DNA of 64,000 nucleotides from Strongylocentrotus purpuratus (taxonomy: Eukaryota; Echinodermata; Echinoidea; Camarodonta; Strongylocentrotidae). Position 1 is the stretch's first letter. The number at the start of each line of letters is the position of its first letter. Location of the stretch: contig NW_022145601.1 in NCBI RefSeq assembly GCF_000002235.5, positions 9,071,658 to 9,135,657 on the forward strand, given 5' to 3'. This document shows positions 1 through 12,100 of this stretch, in pieces. A program made the translations under genes and the position numbers. The notes beneath the pieces were generated by a model that saw only the letters and a list, made by a program, of their open reading frames with translations, did not search any database and was not told where the DNA came from.

Positions 1-56
1 CCTGGCCAAACTAGTACAGACAGCCTTTAAGGCAATTTTTTTGATACCATACATAC

Positions 57-179
57 CCTGTATTTTTTGCGGCACCTTCTTTGAGAAAAGAGAGATGATG
101 GACACGGCTAAGAACGCTAGACCAGATACTTGGATGCCACAGCATATGATGAACATTGGCAGGTTCTTAGATACATTGC
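57..179 (-). CDS. MFS-like gene, exon 6 of those visible
   Basis: Acceptor CCACAAG/GC at 180-181 and donor G/GTATGT at 55-56 frame a 123-base exon, phase 1 in and phase 1 out. It translates as a hydrophobic helix (LPMFIICCGIQVSGLAFLAV) followed by SLFSKKVPQK, a basic loop typical after an MFS helix. The next exon must lie left of the window. Confidence 0.7.
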
Positions 180-3100
180 CTTGTGGAGAGATAGGAAGAA
201 AAGGAGAAACTCAGTTCAGGGGGGCATTTCACAGAACTTGTCATCAGTGACAAATGACAGTTGTTGTTATAAGCTACTGAAATCCTTGCTTCTGATTGGT
301 TATCAGCAGATTTGTCAATGACTTTTGTCAATTGTCATTGAAACAAAGCTTTGTGAAACAGGCCCTGTATTTCCAATTTCATTATAGGAAACTACTACTA
401 CTAATAATAATAATCTGGATTTATATGGTGCTTAATATAATACACCGTCTCTAAGCCCTTTAACAATATTATTACCCCGGTCATTGGATTAATTCATGCA
501 CAACAATGTGCACCATCTCCACTCCCTGGGGAGTTATCCTACCTATTGTCACCATGAGGGCGTATGTCAATTACTAACACAAAGGATACACATGCATCTG
601 CCAAAGATGTGTATATCAAAGCCCATCACACAATATGCATTCTGACGATGGATAGTCGACCTGTTCGAAACGTCGAGCCATTATATTATTGAAAAACAAG
701 TAAGTTTCATCCATGACTGTGGTGGTTTACTGAATCTCCCATTCACCAACTCATCAATTGCCCATGCGCATACATCTGAATAATCATGAATCTGTATATG
801 ATTACCAATAATTAAGATTCATAACACTGATCTATATAAGTCATTGCTTGGTGACCTTTGATAATAAAAATAATAATAATAGCTCGTTCTTACATAGCGC
901 TTTTCAGGACCGAAGGCCCTCTCAAAGCGCTTTACAGAAATATATATTATTACCCCGGTCATCGAATTCAGGCTTAGGCTTACCCGCACACAATGTATGC
1001 ACATTCTTCACTCCCTGGGAAGCATTCAAGCCAGGCGTTGTTTTCACAAGCGCACACTTGCTAATCTATCTAAGCACATTAGCTTTCCATAGGGTATCCA
1101 TTTAACACCTGGGGGGAGAGTGGCAAATGTAGATCAATGTCTTGCCAAAGGACATTAGTGCAGCGGTGGGACTTGAACCGCGGACCTTGTGATCCACAGT
1201 CCAGTGACATATCCACTCATCTACGACACCTCTAATGACTTTGCCCCTTGAAGATGTGTGATTTCTTGAGTCATTCATTTTCTCTACCTTTATAATGGGC
1301 TAGTTTTGTTTCTCACCGGGTATCAATCGAGGAACGAAGATGGCAAGCAATCCTAGCGATAGTGTCTCGATGATAAGACCTATGAGAAGGATCATCCGAT
1401 CAGAAACCCTCTTGCTCATTACCTTCACCACTACAAAGAAAAACAGGAGCTGAAAACAAGATGGACAGAAAAACAGTTTTAAGTTTCTAAATTAGATATG
1501 ATTTAACTTGGTACCACACAACCCTAGCGACACTGTTTTGATGATTGAAACAGCTACTTTCTTGCCACCAAGAAGAAAATCAAGAGCTGAAAACTAGATG
1601 GATCTCCGACTGGCGCAGTCAAAAATGATGGCTCTGCCATAGAGCGATTTTACAAACCAAAACAGAAGCAATTTTTGAAAATTGAAGTATGCTTGTAATC
1701 CATTAACAGGTTCTCAGAATATCATGATTACAAGCTATTTTTCATAAACATGAATTACCCTTTGATCTTTGACATCATGACCCTAAATGTAATCACTTCA
1801 TTGGCTTTGCAAGATACATACTTGTCCTGAGTTTGATAGTAATCCATCCCTCATTTTTATCGATAATGCATTCACAAGCTATTTTTGCATACATAATGAG
1901 CTCCATGACCTTCAACATTGTGACCCCAAAATCCAATCATTTCATTGGTTCTGCAAGATACATACATGACCCAAGTTTGGCGGGAATCCATTAACCGATT
2001 CTTGAGAAACACAATCAAGCGCTATTTTGGCATACATAATGAGCCCTGTGACCTTTCACCTTGTGACCCCCAATTCTACTCAGTTCATTGGCTCTGCAAG
2101 TTACATACACAACCTAATTTTGGTAGGAATCCATAGATCGGTTCTTGAGATAACGCGATCACAAGAACGGGACGTACGGACCGACAACCCGAAAACATAA
2201 TGCCTCCGGCTACTTTGTAGCCGTGGCATAAAAATCAAGGGTGGACAAAACAGTGTTGAACATGTACACTTCTGAGGGAAACCTCATTGGGAACAAACAT
2301 ACATACGGGTGGTATTATTTCTTGATCCAATGAAATAGGAACGTTTAAAACTGACTTTAAATTGACTGACTCACCTCAACTCCACAAACACAGTAAAAAA
2401 TACTGTTATCAATTTCAGTGAAGTTTAGATAATGCTCATTCAGTGGCACCACAGCAGTCTGTAAAGAAACAGAAGAAAAGAAATAATTCAAACTATTTTT
2501 ACAAACAATAATAGAAAGATCAAACAAGAACTTACCGTTTGAAGTTTGATCTTTATTTCATGAGAGACTAGTAGGAAGAAATTACATGAGAATAATCTGT
2601 AAACAAGCTTTGTTTCTCGAAAGAAACAATTCCATAGGACAAAGAAAAAGTGGAATTTTTACATAAATTTTGACTGCTCTGAGAAGTTACTTCTCAGTAA
2701 AACCATGCATGCAAAGAAGTGATATGACTGCGCATGTGAGGGATGGGTTCTCATGGGCGCTCTTACAGAGACTCATGAAATAAAATATACAAATATTTAC
2801 TGCTTTGAGGGGCACAGTTCAAACTATTGCTCAAGGTGACCCCGATACTGTACTGTACCCCTGGACAAATTCAAGGGGCATAGAGTAGACCGAGATCGCC
2901 AAATATTATAGTTTTAACAGTTACCCCCAAAATATGAATTTTTATGTTATCATTCATGTGAATATTTGGAACTTTTATCATGAAGACTTTTGGTTTGAAT
3001 ATCCAAAATAATTGGTATTGCAAAGTCTGATCAAAGTCTAATCCCAAAGTGTGCATTGGGGCTTACTTGTAGCTTTTAACATTAAAGGGAAATCCAACCT

Positions 3101-6100
3101 TGATAGCAGAAAAAAGAAAGAAAAGCATACACCTGTACTTCTGAAAGTTTGAATGAAATAGCACAACAAATTATGCATTTTTGAAAGTTGCAGTTACTAT
3201 AAAAGGTAAGAGTTCTTCAAATTGGCTGAATCGGTTATGTCTCTGGTATTTAGGGACAAACAATTTTCCATTTGTTCCAACACACAAAATGACTAAAATG
3301 CTGATCTTTCAAAAAATGTTAGACTCTGGATAGTACTTTTTTTTCAGAGGGCCTGTAATAATATATTCTTCATAATATATTATGAGTAGTGCCTCAAGGA
3401 TGAATACACTTGGGAGAAAAAAAAAATTGGTGATATGTGTGTACATGACAAACAGGAGAGGTATCCGTCACTATATAACAATCCACGGACAAAATTATCA
3501 ATATGAGAGTCATATAGCCGTAGTGATCTCATATTTCAAACATTCATAACTTTCTTACTATTGTTCAGACTTATTTGTTATTTCACACTTTCGCCATTCT
3601 GTTTCTCTGTTTTTTTTCTGCTTTCATTTAAAAGAATTTATTACAAGGGTTGGATTGCTCTTAAATGCACTACACAGAGATGCCAACCTCTTGACACAAA
3701 AAAACAGACTGAGTATCTTAAAAAATCAGATTTTGGAGAGAAAAATCAGATTTTCACGAAAAACTCAACACTACCAATGGCCGGTTGGCCCCAGACCCAG
3801 TAAAATTTCAGAAAAATGTGATACTGGTACGTATGGTCAAGTAAAATGTTTGCCCTTTCATTAAAATTTTAAAAGAAAATTGTAAAGCAAAGTTTTTGTA
3901 GGGGTTGCAGGGATTTACTTGTACATATTTCTATGCGATTCTGTAGTTTTTATGGGTATACAAAAAAAAAAATTAAAAAAAAAAAATTTAAAAAAAAAAA
4001 AAGTTTTTTGTTGTTGTTGAAAAATCATATTTTAAGAGGTTATATCGTATTATCATATTCCACTCTTATTATCATACTAAATACGATTAAATTGTACTGG
4101 TTGGCATCTCTGACTACAGAATGTGCCCGGAAATAAAATGGAATATAATGAATATAATCATCCGTACCTCTAACCCTGGCTGATTAAAGTAAAACACAAA
4201 CTGTACGGCAAGAAGAACTACAATCTCCTCTGTAAGGCATTCTGTGGAGATAAAACATAGATTTATAAATATGCATCATTATCAATCAATCAAACGATTC
4301 ATTGTACAAGCACGAAACATCAGCGAGAGGGTTACAATAAATTCATATTGTATCAGCTGGACAAATATTGCTTTGTCAAATGTTTGTTGTTGTATATTAT
4401 CGGGTTATGTAATAACTATAAACAACACAAACAAATAACCCTGATATATATAAAATCATGTATATGTCTTTTAACTTTGTTTGTTATTTCATGTATTTGT
4501 AATCATTTTTTGTGTACAGGGCCTCTCAGAAAAACAGTATTAATACTGAGAGAGTCACCCTGTGTAAATAAAACGAATAAATAAATAAATAAATAAAAAA
4601 AATTATGAACTGCCCTAACAATTGACCCAATCTCAAATATGATGTTCGATGGTTGATGGCGACCATCCTCCCACACAGCGCAGGTCAGCACATAAGCAGA
4701 TAGGATACCCAGGAAGACGATAAGACAAGGTTTCTTTCAACTTTCATAGAAAAAGTACAGCTGTGACAACTAATTCCTTAATTTAATAAACGATTGTTCA
4801 GGTTTCATGAACTCCCATGATGATTTGATGAGATCTTTGTACATGTAAGCACCATCATAATCTGTAACTTGTGGTTTATTGGCTCCAAAACTATAATTTC
4901 TATCAGACTTTCCAGTTCCTGAAACATTGTTTTTGCATGGGAATGTAAAGTGCCTTCGCCAAATATACCCATGGGCAGTGCTGCCCTCTATGGCCAAATA
5001 CTGTAGATGCAGTAACGTGATTTATCCCCCTTGATAACCTAGAGTCATTAATATCATATTTTAGTCATGTAGGTCCATGTATGACATGATACCTCACGAC
5101 AGAGTTGCCAATAGGAAGTTCCTTGTATTCTTAGTTCAAGTTAAGGTTCAAGTTTATTTGTTCCACATTTTACCAAAAATATAGACATATACAAACATAT
5201 AAAATAATCATTATACAATACATGTAGTATATCAATGATTCTCAATTTATATAATAGGTAAGTAGAATGTGAGGAACCCATTTATTAAAGTGACCTATTA
5301 GTGATCTCAAATTCCAAAAGTTTATAACTTATTTTCTGATTTACATATATTTCCAGCTGCCATTACTTCTTTTCTCAAATTTTTCAGTTCCCACTGAGAT
5401 CAACTTTGAGTAGAAGTAGTTTCTTTCCCTTTAATACTCTCAATTTAGACCATTATTTTCAGGCCCAAACAATCTGAAACCCTCAACCATGAACATACAG
5501 GGCCTCTTATGCAACAGAGATAATCCCTATTTGCATTTAGATAATGCTGACATGTCCTTCAATACATTTATTTCACAAGAAGATATAATATAATCCCCTG
5601 TGGCTGTGGTAGACCTCCTATTACAAGACACTACTAGACTACCGACAAGTTTTTGTTATGAAATGTCTTCAAAAGTTGCTAACATACATGAAGTTTACTA
5701 ACTTTGAAGGGGTGAATCTGTGGCATTTTTGGTAGGATTGTCTCAACATTGGAACCAAAACAATGGAACCATGCCACTTCACACACATAAAAATCCTTCC
5801 TTCAATACCGAACAGTTAATTTGCTGATGAACTTTAAACGAAAAAATATGACAGTTCTGCAGTATCACTTCCTGAAAGATTCTACATATATCATTGTAAA
5901 TTCCCACTTTAACCCGTTCAGCTCGGCATTATTCAGCCTGATAGCCACCTCACAAACGAGATTAAAAATCGAACACGCCGTACCGTGAGACCGCTCAGCG
6001 CGCGCCACAATGCGTGTGCGTTCAAGCGGCCAGAGGCTTCGACTAACGGGAACCTAGCGCATGCGCAGATCATTTGCCAATCTGGTCTTGTCATGTCGAG

Positions 6101-9100
6101 AACACGTTGCACGGCCGTTCTCTGCTGTGCTCCAAGCCTCTCAGTTCTTTCAGCTCTTTCGTAGGGTTTTCTTCTTCGTTATCTTTTCTTCTTCTTCTTC
6201 GCCTCATTCTTATTTTGTTCTTCTTCTTTCTCTTTTTATTTAGATACTCAATTTTATGAGAAAAATACACAATTAATAAGAAATTAAGGATTCGAATGTA
6301 AATCTCTGTTGCATCATATTCATATGAAATAATTTACCAGCCTAAATTGACGGTTATAATATTATTTTGTCGGACATTATACTATAGCGAAAAGATATAG
6401 ACATGATAAAATGAAACTAAAGAAGAATCCAGAATGGGGGAGGGTTGGGGTGAAAGGAGAGACAAAATAGAATAATAATAAATAAATACAGTACAGACTA
6501 TACCGATGTGCCATTTGGAGAGCAAAATAATTAGTTTGTTTTATTTACTAATGTAAAGCGCTTTGAGCATGTTTATGCCATATAAATATCAATATGTATG
6601 AATATATTGCCAAATTTTGACAATTGTAGTTTGTAAGTATATATATTGACAAAGTATAAATACAAATAAAACCGACACAGAAATGTCTGCAAGTATTTGG
6701 GACCTATATAGAATGTGCGAAAAGAGCTTTGTCTTTGTCTTTGGCCCATCCATGTTCCCACAGCTGAGTTACGTAAGAGGAACAATGAACGTTGCTGAGG
6801 GTACGGGTCGTTGTCATGGCTATAAACTCTAAAGAGCGGAAGTAAGGTAAGGGTATAATTGAATAATTGGATGACAGATCTGAGATTATATTATCCAAAA
6901 AAAAAGAGAAGAGTATGAATTTACAAATAGTACCAACAAATAGAAGAAAAAAAAAAATAAAGTGAAAGGCGTAAATATTCTAAAAAAAAGAATGAAACGC
7001 CGATAATACCAAACAACAACAACAACAACAATGAACTGACTTTGTATTCATGTATAACCCTGCTTTATGTTGTTTTTGGGGAGGGAAGGGTCTTGTTGTT
7101 ATTGCAGTTGTCGTTGCTGTTTTTAAAATTTTTAAATGGGATCACGTTCCGACATTCTCATAAATAAAAATCATATGACGTAAAGCCAGACTTTACCCTA
7201 TCTGAAACACTCATTCAAAGACAACAATCATGCACGATAAAGGAATGGCCAAGAATATGTGATAAAGATAAAATGTCACAGACAAATAGATAATTATAAG
7301 AAATGATTGTTTCTCTCTCTCTCTTTCTCTCTGTTTATGTGTCTCTCTCTCTCCCTCTATCTCTCACTCGGTCGCTTTCTCTGTCTATCTGCCAATTGTG
7401 TTCCGCCGTTTGCTTGTATGCCGGCAACATTCCTTTTTTGAGATAGATTATTATAAAATAATGATGATGTACACACTTTATTATACCTTATATTTATTAT
7501 AGCGAGCGAAGTGAAAAACGAGCGGCTGATAATATCTAAATGCGAATAATTATATTTCCAAAGTAAAACTTTTGAATGAAAATCTCTGTTGCAACAAATT
7601 GATATAAACACTGTTTATTATGCTATATTGACTATACTATTATACGTCGGACATTATACTTCAGCGAAAAGATATCTATATGATAACAAAAAGGACAGAC
7701 TAAAGGCGACATAAATCGGAGCTGGGGTGGGGGGGGGGGGAGGATGATCGGAGAGACAAAATATCTTATAAATAAATACAGTACGGACTACGTCCAACTT
7801 TCTATCTCTCTCGCCCCCTTCCCCCTCCCCTTTCTCTCTCTCTCTCTCTCTCTCTCGCTCGTTCTCTCTTTCTCTTTCTATTTTCGCCTCTCTCTCTCTC
7901 TCTCTCTCCCTCTATATGTCTCTCTGTTTATCTGGCAATGTCGTTTTCCATCTTCATCTTTTTTTTATTAAATGTTTTCTATTCCTCCGTTTGCTTGTAT
8001 GCCGACATCATCTCTTCCTTGAGATTAATTATTATAACGTAATTATCCCTGATAATGTACACATTATACCTTATATTTATTATAGGAAACGAAATAGAGA
8101 ACGAGCGGCTGATAATGTCGAAATGCGAAGAATATTACTGAACAATAATTATATTTCCAAAGTAAAACTTTTGAATGAAAATTTCTGTTGCATCAAATTT
8201 ATTGATATAAAAAAAATGTTTAAAATGCTATATTTACAATACTATTATACGTCGGACATTATACTTCAGTGAAAAGATATCTATATGATGAAGGAAAAAA
8301 AGGGCAAACTAAAGGGTAAAAAAAAAAATCGGAGCTGGGGGGGGGGGTGATCAGAGAGACAAGTATTATATAAATAAATACAGTACGGACTACGTCCAAC
8401 TTTCTATCTCTCCCGCCCCTAGCTTTCCCCTCCCCTTTCTCTCTCTCTCTCTCTCTCTCTCCCTCGTTCTCTCTCTCTCTTCCCCCTCTCTCTCTCTGTC
8501 TTTCTGTCTATCTGGCAATGTCGTTTTTCATCTTCATCTTTTTTATAATTTTTTCTATTCCTCCATTTGCCTGTACGCCGGCAGCATCTCTTCCTTGAGA
8601 TTAATTATTATAACGTAATTATCCCTGATGATGTACACATTATATCTTATATTTATTATAGGAAACGAAATAGAGAACGAGCGGCTGATAATGTCGAAAT
8701 GAGAAGAACATTACCGAACAACAATTATACCAAGTAAAACTTTTGATTGTAAATCCCTGTTGCATCAAACTGATTGATACAAAAATTGTTTATTATGCTA
8801 TATTGACGGTACTATTATACGTCGGATATTATACTTTAGCCCAAAGATATAAACAAAACAAAACAAAAAAATGGACAGAAAAAATGTGAGCTTGAGGGGG
8901 GGGGGGGGGGGGGGGGGGGGGGTCGGTGAGAAAAATATCATAGTAATAAATACAGTACAGACTACGTCCAACTTTCTATCTCCCCCCGCCCCCTCTCTCT
9001 CTCCCTCTCTCCCTGTCCGTCTGTCTCTCTGTCTATGTCGTTTTCCATCTTCATCTTCATAATGTTGTCTATTCCGCCATTTGCATGTATGCCGACATCA

Positions 9101-12100
9101 TCCCTTCCTTGAGATTAATTATTATAACATATCCTTGATGTTATACGTCGGACATTATACTTTAGCAAAAAGATATAATCAAACAAAAAGGAGACAAAAT
9201 AAAGAAGACAAAAAAAAAATCAGAGTTGGGGGGGGGGGGGGTGACCGGAGAGACAAATATCATTAAATATCATTGTACGCATATTTTATTTGTTTTGTAT
9301 GTAACGGAAAGAGATAAATAAATGACAGAGATTAGAACAAAATCATAATTCATCACAATCATCTCTCTCTCTCTCTCTCTTTCTATCTATTTATCTATCT
9401 TTCTCTGTCTGTCTCTGTCTGCCTGTCTCTATCCTCCCCCTTCCCTCTCTGAATACGTCAGGAATTTCGTGAAATTGGAATTGTGCTTCAGTGTATTTTA
9501 TTTCCGTATCGCGTTGTTGTGTTTGTTTTTGTTTTTCGAAAGGGTGCGGCTAATAAGGAGTTAATCGCAGTAGTATTGGTAGTCTTTTATTTATTCGAAA
9601 ATAAATGATATTGAAAATATAGTAATTCATTATATTACGGAACAATAAAGAAAGAAGTGCAAACAACGTGATAATTCACTTTATTTGTCTTCGTCTCCAT
9701 CTGTGTCCTTGTTCAACCTATCGTGTCAATAAAACTTAGATAATCCTCGTTTCATGATCAGTTCTGTAGATGGCATGTACATGCATACATGATAATGATA
9801 ATGATGATGATGATGATGTAGATGATGCTTACAATATTGTAATAAAATAGTAATAATAATAATAACAATTATTTTCTTCATCTCGCACTCGCTTTTCTTC
9901 ATTGCCAGAAAACTTGTTTTATGTTGCCTTGCATTTTTTTCAACAATGGTAGCATCTTTGCCCGGGAAAAGTCTCATATTCGTGGCTTTACCGCCGGAGT
10001 TGCTCAGGACAAGAGTAATATTCCGTAGGGAGAGAGAGGAAGAGTAAGGGGTCGTTTTTCAGAACATAACATTTGAACATTTCATATGCCCGCTCAAGCC
10101 AAGACCGGCTTCAGGTTGATCAAGATATTGTACTTCAACCTGCTCTAAAACTGTTACATGCCCTCGTAAAGGTGTATAAGTTAAGCTATGGTCACAAATC
10201 AGAGCAGCGACCGACCGATCAGTAGCCTGCTCGGTCGCTGATGGAATTAGGCATCGCCAAGCGATTAGGTCGGTGCCCGGGCGGCGACCGCCCAGGCACA
10301 GGGCGTATTTTGGGCGGCGAGTGAAAAGTGAGCAGGCGCCGGCCAAATTTTAACTCCGCGCTAAAACTTCAGCGGCGACCGGGCGATGCCCTAAAAACGA
10401 GCGGTGCCTGGGCGGCCGCCGCTCGGTGGCCGGGCAGCCGCCGGCAGAATTGGTTAAAAAACTCGCCGCTCGGCCGCCGAGCAGGCAACTTTTTGCTAAT
10501 GTGACCATAGCATTAGAGTGGTTGTTTGTATTGTAATGTAAATTGACCTATTTACGCCTACATCCTCTTCTTTCAAAACGGCAATCTTCCAGAGTAGTTA
10601 CTTCTTTACATTCTTTTGTTCCCCCTTAGCGTGGGGCAGCTGAGGGAGCCTGGATAAGCCTTTCATAAAAGAGGAGGTCCATACATGAATGATTCGCTAA
10701 ATTGGTCAAGTTGATAACATGAAAAGCGTATTGTCATGTAAATACAATGACGTAAAAGATAGCTGTGGAGTCAAAACTTTTGAGACGACAGGCTTTATAG
10801 ATAACTTATGGAAATATCATCGAATGTCGTTGTTTCATATTCTTCATTTTCTACGTCCGATGAATACTCTTCTTCGCTTGATAAGTCCATTTGTATCATA
10901 TTCATTTTCTGAGTCCGAGTCAAGGATCGCTTCTCGAGCATCTTCAACGCTAAAAATAGGCTTTCTCCGATGACGAGACATTTTGAGAAACTATCTTACA
11001 TAGATAAAGAGCAGTTATAAGCAAATAATTGAGAACTAATTTGTGCAACCAACTATCATGAAAATCAAAAAGCTGAACTAAATAGTAAAACTCCGACACT
11101 TTATAGCACGATAAGTAAATAATAGCCGACAACCTTGAAACGAAACAAAGGGATGGACTATATCAAGACTAGCTAATCTCTCCAATAATAGGTCGGCCCG
11201 GTACCCTGTATACGTACGCATGAGTAAACTGAACTGAGAGCGCTAGGTCGAACGAGACTGTAATATACTATAAGCTTTTCAATAATCGGCCCGTTACCAT
11301 GAATAGGCGTCAATGACCATATAAGGCCAAGGCTCATGCATTGAACGGTGTATCCGCGCGTGCCGAGTACAAAGGTATCCAGAGCGAGTGTGGAATTCGC
11401 TGCTTGCAAAATCATTATGTCCGGCTTACACAGTCCTAGGCATAGTAGACCCAGCTAGCTAGCAGCAGCGAATCCGAAAATCTATGAAAATAACGTAAAC
11501 TGACTTGCATGTGTTCTATACGAATATCCTGAAAGAGGACTCGTGCATTCTCATGCTAAACTTGTAATAAAACAAAAATTACGCATCTACAGTCGGTAAA
11601 AAATGAGATGCATGTAGCCAAAGGTTCAAGGTTTGTATACAGGTAGTTTATATTGTATTTAGAAGGTGAATATATGTACTTTTCTGCAATAAAAGAAGCC
11701 CTTGCTCGGACCCGAGAAATCTCGGTTCCCGTTTGTGAGTACGTACCTCGGGACCCGAGAAATCTCGGTTCCCGAGTTGAACGGGTTAATAAGGCTCATT
11801 AGGAAACCACAGAGTGTTTGTTAATGATGGTATTGTTCTTATTGTTCTGCTTCAAATTTCTGTATCTTATAACATACAGCTCAGTGAATACGTACTAATT
11901 CTTTTTTTCCTATAGTTGCCATTCATTTACACATTGAAAAATATGTAATGGCTTTTTTTTCAGCCATTTAATGCACCATAGCTAAACAAGCCTTTCGTCT
12001 TGCATCGTTGTCAAATCCCATTTTGCTGAGAAATTTGTTATATTTGAGCTTATTTCTGTACATTATTTACTCTATTAAAACATGTCTGAACTAGTTTGGT

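Larger units (their letters stand above)
5913..11785. mobile_element. piggyBac-type DNA transposon, 5.87 kb, TTAA target sites
   Basis: TTAA at 5909-5912 and 11786-11789 flank termini CCCGTTCAGCTCGG (left) and CCCGTTCAACTCGG (right, reverse complement), 13 of 14 identical. Both ends also share TCACAAACG and GAGATT in the subterminal region. Terminal CCC and a TTAA duplication are hallmarks of the piggyBac superfamily. Inside are a transposase N-terminus on the minus strand (10981-10793), a tandem array (about 7300-9480), a nested GC-rich foldback element (10185-10511) and two 26-bp near-palindromes near the right end. No catalytic DDD core was found, so the copy cannot encode a transposase. 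It sits in the large intron of the MFS-like gene. Confidence 0.8.

Noticed and set aside
1169-1235. tRNA gene on the minus strand
   Set aside because: The B box is perfect, but the sequence continues into a SINE body and (ATT)n tail; no full cloverleaf was seen.
4503-4720. Hydrophobic minus frame (LIVFLGILSAYVLTCAVW) as a possible transporter exon
   Set aside because: No acceptable donor before it runs into the (AATA)n tail, and its phase does not fit between neighbouring exons.
4770-4997. 75-residue minus frame
   Set aside because: No membrane helix, splice border or recognisable motif; lies in repeat-like intron DNA.
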